This document shows positions 27,389-36,646 of a stretch of 64,000 bases of DNA, in pieces (the first letter of the stretch is position 1; every line of letters starts with the position of its first letter). Source of the DNA: Aquimarina sp. Aq78 (lineage in GTDB: Bacteria > Bacteroidota > Bacteroidia > Flavobacteriales > Flavobacteriaceae); the NCBI RefSeq assembly GCF_900299525.1, contig NZ_OMKA01000003.1:612053-676052 (forward strand), written 5' to 3'. The notes beneath the pieces were generated by a model, which saw nothing but the letters and a program-made list of their open reading frames with translations, ran no database searches and had not been told where the DNA came from. The position numbers and the translations under genes are program-made.

Positions 27389-27865
27389 TTAGCTTTTTAG
27401 TTGTTTTCCGTAGTCACAATCATCTGCTAACCCTTTTGAATAGCTAGTCTTTGTATTTAGATCCATGATAAGGTAAACTTTTTTCTTTATGGATATGGTT
27501 ACATGCTCTTCTTGCCAATGTACTTTTATATCTTTCTTTTTAAGGTTTTTAACATAACTATATCGATTAGCATATAAGGCAGGCAATGGTGCATCTCTTC
27601 TTTCCAGGATATTTTTATGTGAATTTACGCCAGAAAATTTTGGATCGATTACCGCACATAGAAAGCCATCAAAATCAATATCTTCTTTATCTGCTCTCAA
27701 GAGGTAAGCCCAAACAGCATAGGTTTCTTCTTCGATCATCAATGTTCTACCGGAATTAGTATGTGTATCTGTCATAAAAATTTTTGCAGTACTCTTTTCT
27801 TGCTTCTTTTCTTTGGTGTTTACACTAAATAATCCATCAAAAATAGATAGTAATTCAATTTTCAT
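27389..27865 (-). CDS. uncharacterised 158-aa protein
   Basis: No family recognised. The protein lacks a signal peptide and membrane span and mixes strands and helices: MIEEETYAVWAYLLRA, DFDGFLCAVIDPKFSG, then a strand-rich end with HVTISIKKKVYLIMDLNTKTSYSKG. It looks like a globular cytosolic protein, perhaps an immunity- or ligand-binding-type small domain, but nothing supports a role. The long 504-bp upstream region with the AGGGG-N6-CCCCT palindrome at 28156 belongs to it, since the gene beyond reads the same way and ends at 28370. Confidence 0.68.
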   Translation of the reverse strand: MKIELLSIFDGLFSVNTKEKKQEKSTAKIFMTDTHTNSGRTLMIEEETYAVWAYLLRADKEDIDFDGFLCAVIDPKFSGVNSHKNILERRDAPLPALYANRYSYVKNLKKKDIKVHWQEEHVTISIKKKVYLIMDLNTKTSYSKGLADDCDYGKQLKS

Positions 27866-28369
27866 TTACAAGTTTTCTTTTTGGGGCCCGTCGTAAGCTA
27901 GAGCTTAATATATTGGACGCAATCTCACCGTAATGGGTAAGATGTAGAGTTTTTATTTTTTACTTATTTCTTATTCATTTTCTGGCACTTTATTACACTA
28001 AGATATGCCTACATAGGATACTAATTCTTAAACTATGAAACTGTAGTTGGTCTAAACCAATTTGGTAAGATTATAAACTTCATTATCATACGTGTAATAC
28101 TGCTAACATAAGTAATTATTTTTAAAGTTGTTTACGGTTTTCCACAACAATACCTAGGGGTTTTTTCCCCTGTTAAAGCCTCGGACCCCTTATCAATACT
28201 CAAAAAAAATTCGATAAAAAGATTCAAAAAAAAATGAAAAAAAATGAAAACAGAGCCATATAAACCAAAATCAAGTACTTTTCACAGGTTTTTCTTATCA
28301 TCCTGATCGCAAAAAACCACTTTATAGGAGGTCAAAAACTTCTTCCTACTCCAGAAAATAACATACTTT
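27866..28369. other. 504-bp intergenic region
   Basis: Upstream of the 158-aa gene. It contains the AGGGG-N6-CCCCT palindrome at 28156-28171, a nearby GGACCCCTTA at 28183-28192 that may be a second half-site, and a run of A-rich sequence. No ORF or RNA gene recognised. Confidence 0.5.
28156..28171. promoter_or_regulatory. palindromic element AGGGG-N6-CCCCT, copy 2
   Basis: AGGGG, TTTTTT, CCCCT. It lies 290 bp upstream of the minus-strand 158-aa gene. Same half-sites and spacing as copy 1 at 17536. Confidence 0.5.
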
Positions 28370-29599
28370 TTACCTTTTTTTCATCATAGATAATGTAAAT
28401 CCTCCTAATAGTAGGATCACAATACCCATTATACCCCATAACCAGATCTTATTAGCAAACAAGGGTTCTGTTACAACAGCTTCTTCTTGGTCAATAACCT
28501 GTTGTATTTCGGGAAGTAACGTTGATATCTCACTCGGGATTTTGGCAGATATATGATTAAGATCATACGAAGGTTTTTTCATTTTATCATTTCCATAAAC
28601 AAGATAATATGTTCCTGGATTTGCAAAACGTGTAACAAGTTCGTGTTGATATCCTTTAACGATAACTTTATTAATTTTTAAAGGTTGATTGTCATGATTA
28701 TCGATCACTATTCTAAAGTTCTGAGCAATTGTACTCGTATTGGTAAATACATTATCTTCTATAGAATTAAGTATTCCCGAACCAAGCTCTCTATAACGGG
28801 GTTTCCAGCTACCTTGCTTAGTTTGTATACTATCTGCTATATATCGAATAGATATAGGACGATAATAATCAAAAGTTTCCTGTACTTCGATACCAATATA
28901 ACTTACAGGAACTGGTATTTTAAGATTAACATCTATAATAGTCTTTTTGGTCCCCTTAGGATTCTGAATATTTAGTTTTTCTATGTCATACTTCTTGTAG
29001 TTTGCTTCTTTAACTTCATACCTGGTTACACTAGCCGATTGTAAAACGGGTTTTTTAATACTTTTTATCAGTATCCTAAAATAGCGATACTGTGCGTTAG
29101 GAAATCGTACTGTGGTGAATTGATAGTCTGTAAGTTCATTTTTTATAGAGAGTATACGGTAGTCTTCTTTTATGGTATACCATTCTTTACGATCTCGAGT
29201 TCCCTCTAAAGTAATCAACCAATCAAAATTTGATTGCTCAAAATCTAGATGAATTTGATTAATTGGTTGCTTAGTTGGAATCTCCATTGTAATATATGCC
29301 CCTTTCTCATTATATGAAGTATTTAAGATGGTAAAAGGTACTTTATTAAAGGATTTTTTTTCGGTTTTTAATCGTAAAAGATAAGGTGCTTCTATCGTGT
29401 CTTTCTTGTTTGTGATCCCAAAGACTCTAATATCGGATAAGTTTGGCAAAACCTTACTAAACATTTCATCAGGTAGACTAATTGCATGCCAGGTATCTGT
29501 TATCTCTGGCAATATATTTTTATAAGCATATTGATCCATCTGGGCATAAGTCCCAAAACAAATCAATAGTGCCAGAAATATTATAATTTTCTTTTTCAT
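28370..29599 (-). CDS. DUF3999-family membrane-anchored exported protein
   Basis: A 409-residue protein with signal MKKKIIIFLALLICFGTYA, a large periplasmic part built of beta-sandwich modules (for example WLITLEGTRDRKEWYTIKED, a discoidin-like strand pattern), and one C-terminal transmembrane helix (about 384-404, IWLWGIMGIVILLLGGFTLS) followed by KKR. This is the DUF3999 architecture. The family is typically encoded beside DUF2339, as here (113 bp apart, same strand), and both are presumed to work together in the envelope. Biochemical function is not known. Confidence 0.88.
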   Translation of the reverse strand: MKKKIIIFLALLICFGTYAQMDQYAYKNILPEITDTWHAISLPDEMFSKVLPNLSDIRVFGITNKKDTIEAPYLLRLKTEKKSFNKVPFTILNTSYNEKGAYITMEIPTKQPINQIHLDFEQSNFDWLITLEGTRDRKEWYTIKEDYRILSIKNELTDYQFTTVRFPNAQYRYFRILIKSIKKPVLQSASVTRYEVKEANYKKYDIEKLNIQNPKGTKKTIIDVNLKIPVPVSYIGIEVQETFDYYRPISIRYIADSIQTKQGSWKPRYRELGSGILNSIEDNVFTNTSTIAQNFRIVIDNHDNQPLKINKVIVKGYQHELVTRFANPGTYYLVYGNDKMKKPSYDLNHISAKIPSEISTLLPEIQQVIDQEEAVVTEPLFANKIWLWGIMGIVILLLGGFTLSMMKKR

Positions 29600-29712
29600 G
29601 AGTTTAATTCTTTTTAATTATCTGCAAACAAATTAAGAACACATATAATCACTGCACACTCACTTTAAAGATTTTAAACATATTCTTATTCTTCATGAAT
29701 AGGTTTTTAAAA

Positions 29713-32094
29713 CTAGTTACTATTTGTTTCATCTGCTATAATATGTTTGTATTTATTGTATAAAAATGAAATAATTAAAAGAAGCACTCCTAAAGCTAAG
29801 AATACAATAGTTTTAGCAATAGTTTCCATATGTGAAATATCATAAAAGAATAATTTTATAAGTGTAATTCCAAATACGATAATTGCTAAGACCCGTAGAT
29901 ATTTTTTTCTTTTCCATATTCCTAAAACAATGAGTAACAAAGCATAAATACCCCATAAAATACTCAATCCTAGTTTATATGTTTCTGTATACCCCGACAG
30001 GTCTAACCAATGTATTAATTCACTACTTACTATCCAGATTAATGTACTATGCAATATAATTTCAAAAGCTATTTTAAAGGTTATACCAAGAAACTTTTGT
30101 CGTACATATTTATAAAAAGTAAATAGTAAACCAGCCACGAATACAAAAGAAATGTATCGTATACCTATGTGGGAAAAGGCTTCTGCACTAAATTCTGTTT
30201 CTTTTAATTCCAGATAATTAACTCTAAATTCACTTAACAGGTATAATCCTCGAGTTAAAAACCCAAAAAGAGCAAACATCATAAAACCAAGGGTGATATA
30301 TCCAAAAACATTGTTTTTGATTTTTTTGATATTTACAAAAGACAAAATAATCAGAAACAATAAACTATAATTAATAAGCCAAATAGCTTTAAAATTTCTG
30401 GTATCTGATAATACTGTATACTGTTCTGTATTATTGATATTTTGAGAAATATACTGGTGGTCTATATCTTGATAAACCTGGTTCCAATAACTATCTATTT
30501 CTATCCAAAATGTAAAATAAGTGGTACATATCAATAGTAATGCAAGACCTATGGTAAGCATTGTATATAACCAGGGTTGCTTTGGCCAGGGAAAAGATAA
30601 TTTCTCTTTACGATGTGTGATATAAATAAATGCAAAAGACACAATACACAATATTGATGTCATAAGGTAAATATTAAACACTGGTATTAACTTGGTTTCT
30701 GGTAGTGTTGGACTATATCGATAATACACTACGATCCAATCATGTAAAAGACTAAAAAAAGTTAAGGCCCACAATGGATACGAAAGTATTTCGTATATCG
30801 GCACTTTTTTGGTTCGCCCAATCCAAAATAACAATGCCGCTTCTCCTGCCCATAGCAGTGTAACCCAATTTCCATCTAGTTGTACAGGAAATGCAATTGT
30901 AATAAAAATCAAAACCATACCTGACACAAAATAAAACAGGTTACGGTCAGCTAGTTTTAATCTATGTACAATAACGCTAACTACAAAATGAATCACTGCA
31001 TTCACCAATGTAAATACACCTAATAAATCCTTACCATATTCGTGATTGCTTAACATCGAAAATCCAATGCCATAAAAGATAAATGAATTAGATAACTGTA
31101 GAATTACATCAATGATTTTAAAGCTTTCTTTTTTTCTGAGTTTATATACCAAAAACATAAGATAGAATGTGATAAAAAATACAGAAAGAAATATAAAGCC
31201 AAGAGTAAAGTGTTCTTCTATAGTGTATTTATCTGCGTACCATGACATAAAAATGATCCAGGTAAGCAAAAAAGATGAAAAATAAAGAGGTTTCCAGTAT
31301 TTTTTGATGGCAATAATGAGAATACCTATATTAATAATCGCCATATAACTAAACAAAATCACTACTCTACCCGATCCATCACTTAATAAAAAAGGAACCG
31401 CATATGCACCTACGAGCCCGATATGAGCTATGATTTGTTTATTATACTGTATTGCTGCAAAAACAGTAAATGCCGTAAATAATAGCATAAGAATAAATGT
31501 CAGAGTCTGCGGAATTAGACCGTATAAATCATATGCTAAAAAGGTAATAAAATATAATATAGTCATAGCACCACTAACCAGTACAGCACTAAAATTCTCA
31601 TATTTTTTCTTTAGCTTCATTCCAATTCCTAAAAGCCCTAATCCTGTTAGATATCCCAGTATAATCCTAGTTAATGGTCCTATTAGATCATGTTCTATAG
31701 TATACTTTGCTCCAATAGCAACACCAATTATAATAATGATGATACCTATTTTATTGATTAGATTTTCTCCAATAAATTTTTCAAGGTTAGATTTCTTTTT
31801 TGGTATACTGGTTTTGGTAATAGTAGTTTTTTCTTCTTTTACTAATGCTGGTGGTACATCTTCAGATTTAACAGAAGAGGGTGGGGTTTTGACACTTTCT
31901 TTTGTAATTTCGGTTATAGGTGAAACAGGAGTTGGGTTTTCTGTTTTTATATCCGGCTGGTTGGCTGATGATATTTTTATCTTATATATTTCATCTTTAA
32001 GATCTTGTATTTGAGTTGAGAAATCTTGTTGTCTTTTCAGTAGAATTTCTAGCTTCTCCAAAAGCTGATGTATCTGATCTTGGTTGTTTCCCAT
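29713..32094 (-). CDS. DUF2339 polytopic membrane protein
   Basis: A 793-residue inner-membrane protein. Residues 1-45 are a coiled coil, 45-105 a Pro/Ser/Thr/Lys-rich linker, and from NLINKIGIIIIIIGVAIGAK (about 112-131) onward there are more than twenty hydrophobic segments. The short motif GENLINKIG followed by many spans is diagnostic of DUF2339. It is the upstream partner of the DUF3999 gene. No substrate or transport role is established for the family. Confidence 0.92.
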   Translation of the reverse strand: MGNNQDQIHQLLEKLEILLKRQQDFSTQIQDLKDEIYKIKISSANQPDIKTENPTPVSPITEITKESVKTPPSSVKSEDVPPALVKEEKTTITKTSIPKKKSNLEKFIGENLINKIGIIIIIIGVAIGAKYTIEHDLIGPLTRIILGYLTGLGLLGIGMKLKKKYENFSAVLVSGAMTILYFITFLAYDLYGLIPQTLTFILMLLFTAFTVFAAIQYNKQIIAHIGLVGAYAVPFLLSDGSGRVVILFSYMAIINIGILIIAIKKYWKPLYFSSFLLTWIIFMSWYADKYTIEEHFTLGFIFLSVFFITFYLMFLVYKLRKKESFKIIDVILQLSNSFIFYGIGFSMLSNHEYGKDLLGVFTLVNAVIHFVVSVIVHRLKLADRNLFYFVSGMVLIFITIAFPVQLDGNWVTLLWAGEAALLFWIGRTKKVPIYEILSYPLWALTFFSLLHDWIVVYYRYSPTLPETKLIPVFNIYLMTSILCIVSFAFIYITHRKEKLSFPWPKQPWLYTMLTIGLALLLICTTYFTFWIEIDSYWNQVYQDIDHQYISQNINNTEQYTVLSDTRNFKAIWLINYSLLFLIILSFVNIKKIKNNVFGYITLGFMMFALFGFLTRGLYLLSEFRVNYLELKETEFSAEAFSHIGIRYISFVFVAGLLFTFYKYVRQKFLGITFKIAFEIILHSTLIWIVSSELIHWLDLSGYTETYKLGLSILWGIYALLLIVLGIWKRKKYLRVLAIIVFGITLIKLFFYDISHMETIAKTIVFLALGVLLLIISFLYNKYKHIIADETNSN

Positions 32095-32449
32095 ATTACA
32101 ATATTATTATATTTGCCTAATGCTAAATATTCTTCAAAGCTTTCATAAATTAAGATACTACAAAATATAACAAGGTTATATTTAAAGCTATATCATCACT
32201 TCTAAGAGTAAATACCACTATCTAAATCAAAAATTCAAAACCTGTTTCTTTTCAAAACTAAATATATAGCATACACATTTTGAATAGTCAACAAATATCT
32301 ATGATACGCTCAATTTATAGTACACTGTTTCCCGTGAAAAGTATTATTTATATTTCACCCGGAATTACAGAATAAAAAATATTCATTCTGAAAAGGTAAA
32401 AAAGTTTTTCTAAAAAGGCACTATCTTAGTATATAATAGATGTTTGTTT
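32095..32449. other. intergenic region upstream of DUF2339
   Basis: 355 bp of AT-rich sequence between the DUF2339 start and the stop of the sigma-factor gene. I see no ORF, repeat or clear terminator; a weak GTGAAA/TTTCAC pair around 32333-32358 is the only structure. Confidence 0.4.
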
Positions 32450-33727
32450 TTATTTCAAAATACGAGCAATTTTATCTTTTAGAAACTGTCTTTCTTGTTT
32501 AGACTGGGTAAGTTGCATTGCTTTTTGGTAGTATGTTGCTGCTGTACGATTATCTTCTAACCGTTGATAGATTTCGCCTAAAGTTGCATGGTATAGATAA
32601 TATTTTTCTAGCAACTTATTGTTCTTTACATTTTCAAGTGCTATTAGTGCTTCTTTTGGACCTCTGAGTTCTAAAATAACCAGGCATCGATTTAAAAATA
32701 CGATAGGATCGTTAGCGATTTTTAATAAGAGTTCATAATACTCTAATATCATTTCCCAGTTCGTATCTGCATATTGCTTTGCGCAGCAATGTTGATATGC
32801 TATAGCAGCTTCGAGATGATATGTTGAGAGTTCGTCTCCAAAAGCAGCTTTGTTTAGATACTGTTCTCCAGATTGTATGAGTTCTGCATCCCATGTTGTA
32901 CGATCTTGTTCAGAAAGTAAAATAAGCCTTCCTTCTTTTGTTAGCCTACTATCAATTCTTGAAGCGTGAAAACACATTAACCCCATCAATGCATATACTT
33001 CGGGTAATTGTGTACGTTTTTCTGATAATAGAGATTTACATAAAAGCATTGCCTGGCTAATTAGGTCTTTGCGAATCAACTGATCGGCATGAGTAGAATT
33101 ATAGCCTTCGTTAAACATGAGGTAGATGGCATTAAGAACAGTTTTGGTTCTTGGGTTTATCTCATCAGAAGTTGGGATTACAGGGCGTATCTTGTGTTTT
33201 CTAAAATATTCTTTGGTTCGATATAACCTTTTAGAGATAGTATCTTCATTACTAAGAAAGGATCGTGCAACCTCCTTGGTACTAAATCCACATAATGCTT
33301 TTAGAATAAATGTAATTTGATTTTCTTGCGAGATATCAGGGTGACAGCACGCATACATCATTCCTAAGAAATCATCTTTAATATGCTGTTCCTGCCAATA
33401 GTTATCCATTGTAGTGGTTAGTGTATATCCCGAAGTCAGAAGTTGTTTTTCGGGATCAGAAAAATCGATAACACGACTATGTTTATTATGCCTGATAATA
33501 TCTATCGCTTTGTTTTTAGCTGTACGATATAACCATGCTCTTGGGTTATCTGGCATTCCTCTAAATTTCCAGGTTTCCAGAGCTTTAACTAGAGCATCTT
33601 GCACCACGTCCTCGGCTAATTCTATATTTTCGATACCGAATATTTTAATCAATACAGAAACCATCTTTCCTGACTCTTGTCTAAAAAGATGGTTTAATGT
33701 ATGATCTATGTGATCTCTATTTTCCAA
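32450..33727 (-). CDS. ECF42-type RNA polymerase sigma factor with TPR tail
   Basis: A 425-residue sigma factor of the SigJ-like, YCII-associated ECF group. Region 2 is ELAEDVVQDALVKALETW with PRAWLYRTAKNKAID; region 4 is CGFSTKEVARSFLSNEDTISKRLYR. The rest (about 190-425) is the long helical C-terminal extension typical of this group, with a TPR-like end (EIYQRLEDNRTAATYYQKAM). The frame has no ATG before region 2, so TTG at 33727 is the likely start, 4 bp after the stop of the upstream YCII gene. ECF42 sigma factors are regulated with, and usually act on, neighbouring YCII/DGPF genes; two precede it here. Confidence 0.92.
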   Translation of the reverse strand: MENRDHIDHTLNHLFRQESGKMVSVLIKIFGIENIELAEDVVQDALVKALETWKFRGMPDNPRAWLYRTAKNKAIDIIRHNKHSRVIDFSDPEKQLLTSGYTLTTTMDNYWQEQHIKDDFLGMMYACCHPDISQENQITFILKALCGFSTKEVARSFLSNEDTISKRLYRTKEYFRKHKIRPVIPTSDEINPRTKTVLNAIYLMFNEGYNSTHADQLIRKDLISQAMLLCKSLLSEKRTQLPEVYALMGLMCFHASRIDSRLTKEGRLILLSEQDRTTWDAELIQSGEQYLNKAAFGDELSTYHLEAAIAYQHCCAKQYADTNWEMILEYYELLLKIANDPIVFLNRCLVILELRGPKEALIALENVKNNKLLEKYYLYHATLGEIYQRLEDNRTAATYYQKAMQLTQSKQERQFLKDKIARILK

Positions 33728-33731
33728 AAAG

Positions 33732-34070
33732 TTACTCCATTGGGCTTATTTCTCGTACTTCGACGCTGCATCCATATTCAAAACCCGGACAATCCTTAGC
33801 TATTTGTGCTGCATGGTCCAGAGAGTTTGCCTTAATTAGTAAGTATCCACCAACTAATTCTTTACCTTCTGCTAATGGACGATCGGTTACCTTTTTACCA
33901 CCTTCGGTCAATGTTTTGGCCTCGTTCATTAATGGCTGACCACCAACAAGTTGTTCTGATTTCTCCAAACTACCCATCCATTGTTGCCAATGTTGCATAT
34001 GTTGTTGCATCTCTTCTGGTGATCGGTTAGCATCATGTCCGCCACGAATAATATACATAAACTCTTTCAT
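33732..34070 (-). CDS. YCII-related (DGPF) protein, copy 2
   Basis: A 112-residue cytosolic dimeric alpha/beta-barrel-type protein. Seen: MKEFMYIIRGG at the N-terminus, a Met/Gln-rich helix (QQHMQHWQQWMGSL), VTDRPLAEGKELVGGYLLIKA and a C-terminal helix-strand with CPGFEYGCSVEVRE. It pairs with the preceding paralogue (28 bp gap) and is 4 bp from the sigma-factor gene, the conserved ECF42 context. The family's molecular role is unclear. Confidence 0.9.
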   Translation of the reverse strand: MKEFMYIIRGGHDANRSPEEMQQHMQHWQQWMGSLEKSEQLVGGQPLMNEAKTLTEGGKKVTDRPLAEGKELVGGYLLIKANSLDHAAQIAKDCPGFEYGCSVEVREISPME

Positions 34071-34098
34071 TACTATATCTTTTTAATATTCTATTATC

Positions 34099-34443
34099 TT
34101 AATCCTCTGGCCATACTTCTCTTACTTCTACATAAGAATTCCATTGCAATCCAGGGCATCCTTTTGCCATTTCGGTAGCATCTTCTATTTTATCTGCTTT
34201 TATGATCAAATATCCACCTACCAACTCTTTACCTTCTGTTAGAGGTCTATCGGTTACTTTGGTTCCTCCGGGATGAATTGTATTTCCATGTGAATATAGT
34301 CGTTCGCCTCCAATAAATTTTTCTTGTTGGGCCATTTCGCCAATCCATTGTTGCCATTCCTGCATATGCATTTGCTGTTCTTCTGGAGATTTAGAATCCC
34401 ATACTTTATCATCTCCTCTAAAAAGAAACATAAATTCTTTCAT
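34099..34443 (-). CDS. YCII-related (DGPF) protein, copy 1
   Basis: A 114-residue paralogue of the next gene: same MKEFMFLFRG start, MHMQEWQQWIGEM helix, VTDRPLTEGKELVGGYLIIKAD core and CPGLQWNSYVEVREV end. It is the first gene of the three-gene sigma operon. Two diverged tandem copies suggest a hetero-oligomer or different ligands. No promoter could be assigned with confidence in the AT-rich 34444-34640 spacer. Confidence 0.9.
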   Translation of the reverse strand: MKEFMFLFRGDDKVWDSKSPEEQQMHMQEWQQWIGEMAQQEKFIGGERLYSHGNTIHPGGTKVTDRPLTEGKELVGGYLIIKADKIEDATEMAKGCPGLQWNSYVEVREVWPED

Positions 34444-34640
34444 TTGTCTGTTTTTTTAAGTGATTATTTATTTTTTACATTACTATGACGAACGCTTTTT
34501 TGATTTTTGGACAAGCAACATGATATTTTTTAATAAAATGTTTTAAAAAATAGGCCAAAGTGATATTTATAGTTTGATATTGTATTGTTTTTCAACAAGT
34601 AAATCTATCTACACATTGAAAAAATCACGAATTATTGTTA

Positions 34641-34680
34641 AAAAGATAGCGGGTGTATTTTAATACACCCGCTATCTTTT
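34641..34680. terminator. strong intrinsic terminator
   Basis: AAAAGATAGCGGGTGTATT (34641-34659) pairs perfectly with 34662-34680, a 19-bp stem with a 2-base loop, 40 bp past the stop of the minus-strand gene ending at 34721. Confidence 0.9.
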
Positions 34681-34720
34681 TATAGAATTTTGTTAAAACG
34701 TTGTCTTCTTAAAAAACTTC

Positions 34721-35104
34721 TTATTCTTTAGTAGATCTATTATATATTACTTTTTCTTTGTTTATATAAAGAAATAACGTGTTTTCCGTTACTTCATAAG
34801 TTATACATTCTGAACTATCAATACACACCTTGCGATCTTTTACGTTTATAGTCCACGTTTTTTTAGTCGTCTTTGTTTTTGATTTTTCTACTAATGTATT
34901 ATCTAATTTAAACATGATAACTGTTTCAGGGTCATTTTCTTTTACCCATATTCCCATCAGTTCAGCTCCTGGGAATACCTGATCAACTAAAATTCTTGAC
35001 TCTGCTATCTGATCTTGCTGTACAGGATTTGTCTTAAAACTCATTAAAGTTACAGCTAAAATAACAATTGTAAAAATTACGGATATAGATTGGGGACTTT
35101 TCAT
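34721..35104 (-). CDS. small secreted lipocalin-like protein, paralogue 1
   Basis: A 127-residue exported protein; hydrophobic signal ISVIFTIVILAVTLMSF (about 5-21). The mature part has ELMGIWVKENDPETVIMFK, DNTLVEKS, CIDSSECITYEV and ends in strands, the pattern of small lipocalin-like proteins (GxW motif at the start of the barrel). Two Cys eight residues or fewer apart may form a disulfide. It resembles the gene just upstream (GIWV..ND/GDP, VEKS, C...C), so the two arose by duplication. No role is known. Confidence 0.7.
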   Translation of the reverse strand: MKSPQSISVIFTIVILAVTLMSFKTNPVQQDQIAESRILVDQVFPGAELMGIWVKENDPETVIMFKLDNTLVEKSKTKTTKKTWTINVKDRKVCIDSSECITYEVTENTLFLYINKEKVIYNRSTKE

Positions 35105-35246
35105 AATTTAATTTTTTAATAAAATAAGGATATAAATTTAGTGTTTTTTTGGTAATATATAGTTTTGATATTTTTAAATGCTCAGAAGTTGATAAACTTA
35201 TCAATTCTTTTACTCTATCAGCAAATTTTATACCATTGCTATATTA

Positions 35247-35636
35247 TTATTCTTTAAATCTGGCATAATGAAGTTTCATTTCATTCATGGTAATCTCCAG
35301 CATATCTTCTCTTAGCACATATTCTAAACACATTTCTGTGCCTCCTTCTACCGATGTAGCTTTTAAGCATAGTTTGCTATCTTTTAATAGCCAGTACCTT
35401 TTTAGGGGCTCTCCTAAGGATTTTTCTATAACAGTTCCATCTGATCTCAATTCTATATAAGTATTAGGATCACCATCCATTACCCATTTCCCTATTAATT
35501 CTTTTGGGCCTCCCTGGTATACACCACTAGTATTTTCTTTTTCTCCAACAGTCTCATGATGTTCTGGGCTATTTTTAAAGCTGCTCAATGTTAGCATAGC
35601 TATACTAACTGTAGTAAGAATTAATTTGGATTGCAT
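35247..35636 (-). CDS. small secreted lipocalin-like protein, paralogue 2
   Basis: A 129-residue exported protein, signal QSKLILTTVSIAMLTLSSF-like. The core matches its neighbour: ELIGKWVMDGDPNTYIELR, SDGTVIEKSLG, KLCLKATS with a second Cys in EMCLEYVL, and a strand-rich C-terminus. It is 142 bp upstream of paralogue 1 on the same strand; cotranscription is possible up to the terminator at 34641. Family assignment is by motif and length only. Confidence 0.7.
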   Translation of the reverse strand: MQSKLILTTVSIAMLTLSSFKNSPEHHETVGEKENTSGVYQGGPKELIGKWVMDGDPNTYIELRSDGTVIEKSLGEPLKRYWLLKDSKLCLKATSVEGGTEMCLEYVLREDMLEITMNEMKLHYARFKE

Positions 35637-36055
35637 AGTTTGGGCATTTAAGTAGGCTAAATTTAACGTTTTTTTTGGTTTTATCCCTAATACTATGTTA
35701 TTAAATATCCTTGCTTATATATGACAAATGCAATACAATTCATGTAAAACAATACAATTTACCAGAATCCCTATTCCAGTTTTGCTATCATTCTGGTTCT
35801 TATTATTAAGATATCTTTAAAAATTTTATTCATATTCTGTTCATCAATTTTTAAATTGAGAATTTCAAATATTATTTTAAGAAATTAATTGAGGTAGGGT
35901 ATTATCCTTTATAAACGTTTTATTATAAAACGCCCATAACTTATCTATTAACGTAAATGGCTAAAAGGGAACACATATAAGGATAGTGTTCCCTTTTTAT
36001 TGAACTCATTTATAAAAATGGAAGTTGTTTTAAATATTTTAATAGTTTCTGAAAA
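35637..36055. other. 419-bp intergenic region
   Basis: Contains an 8-1-8 palindrome with half-site CGTTTTAT at 35916-35932 and the terminator at 35963-35997. No gene recognised. Confidence 0.45.
35963..35997 (-). terminator. intrinsic terminator of the DUF1203 gene
   Basis: AAAAGGGAACAC (35963-35974) pairs with GTGTTCCCTTTT (35986-35997), a 12-bp stem with an 11-nt loop, 58 bp past the stop at 36056. Confidence 0.78.
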
Positions 36056-36535
36056 TTACACTCTTTCAATTTTACATATAAAGCAACAAGCTTCAGCATT
36101 TCTGGCATGTAAATATGCTATGTCATTATAGTTATTAAATATTTCTGGTATCAATAGATCTACATCATCATCGCCTACCAATTTTGTAAATATCATATTT
36201 TGTTTCTTAGTATACCCAATCAATGATAAAGGGAAATTTTGTTTATCTGCTTTGATTTCTGGTGGGAATTGATGGCTATTCTTATAAGGTTTAACTTCTT
36301 TTTTGTGAACAAAAATTGGGCCTGGTTGATTAAATGCATTTTTAATTTCAAAAGGACTATGACTAATCAATAATCGGATATCTTTTCCTGGATCAAATTT
36401 TTGTAAGGAAATACGACAAGGCCCATAACCTGTAGCAATTTGTTCAACAATTGGGTAACCAAAATCATCTACTCTTGTTTCTTTGATTCTTGACACATAT
36501 TCTTTTGTTAATGGGACAATTCTAAATTTTTGCAT
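36056..36535 (-). CDS. DUF1203 protein
   Basis: A 159-residue cytosolic protein of the DUF1203 family: FRIVPLTKEYVSRIKETRVD at the start, GYGPCRISLQKFDPG, LISHSPF, then GPIFVHKKEV and the C-terminal YLHARNAEACCFICKIERV. The conserved Cys and His pattern (GPCR, HSPF, HKKE, HARN, CCF) could bind a metal or cofactor, but no activity is established. It is 111 bp from the AraC-Ogt gene on the same strand; a functional tie is not shown. Confidence 0.88.
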   Translation of the reverse strand: MQKFRIVPLTKEYVSRIKETRVDDFGYPIVEQIATGYGPCRISLQKFDPGKDIRLLISHSPFEIKNAFNQPGPIFVHKKEVKPYKNSHQFPPEIKADKQNFPLSLIGYTKKQNMIFTKLVGDDDVDLLIPEIFNNYNDIAYLHARNAEACCFICKIERV

Positions 36536-36646
36536 ATTCTTATTTTATGATTTAGTCCAGACTATGCCATAGAAAATTCATTACATAACTCTGGTTTAAC
36601 AAAAGTGACCAGAATCTAAAAAGCAAAACACCCGAATCTTGCTTAG

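Noticed and set aside
31430..32014. Long open frame on the plus strand opposite DUF2339 (194 codons)
   Set aside because: Antisense to a well-supported membrane protein; composition is that of a shadow frame and no family is recognisable.
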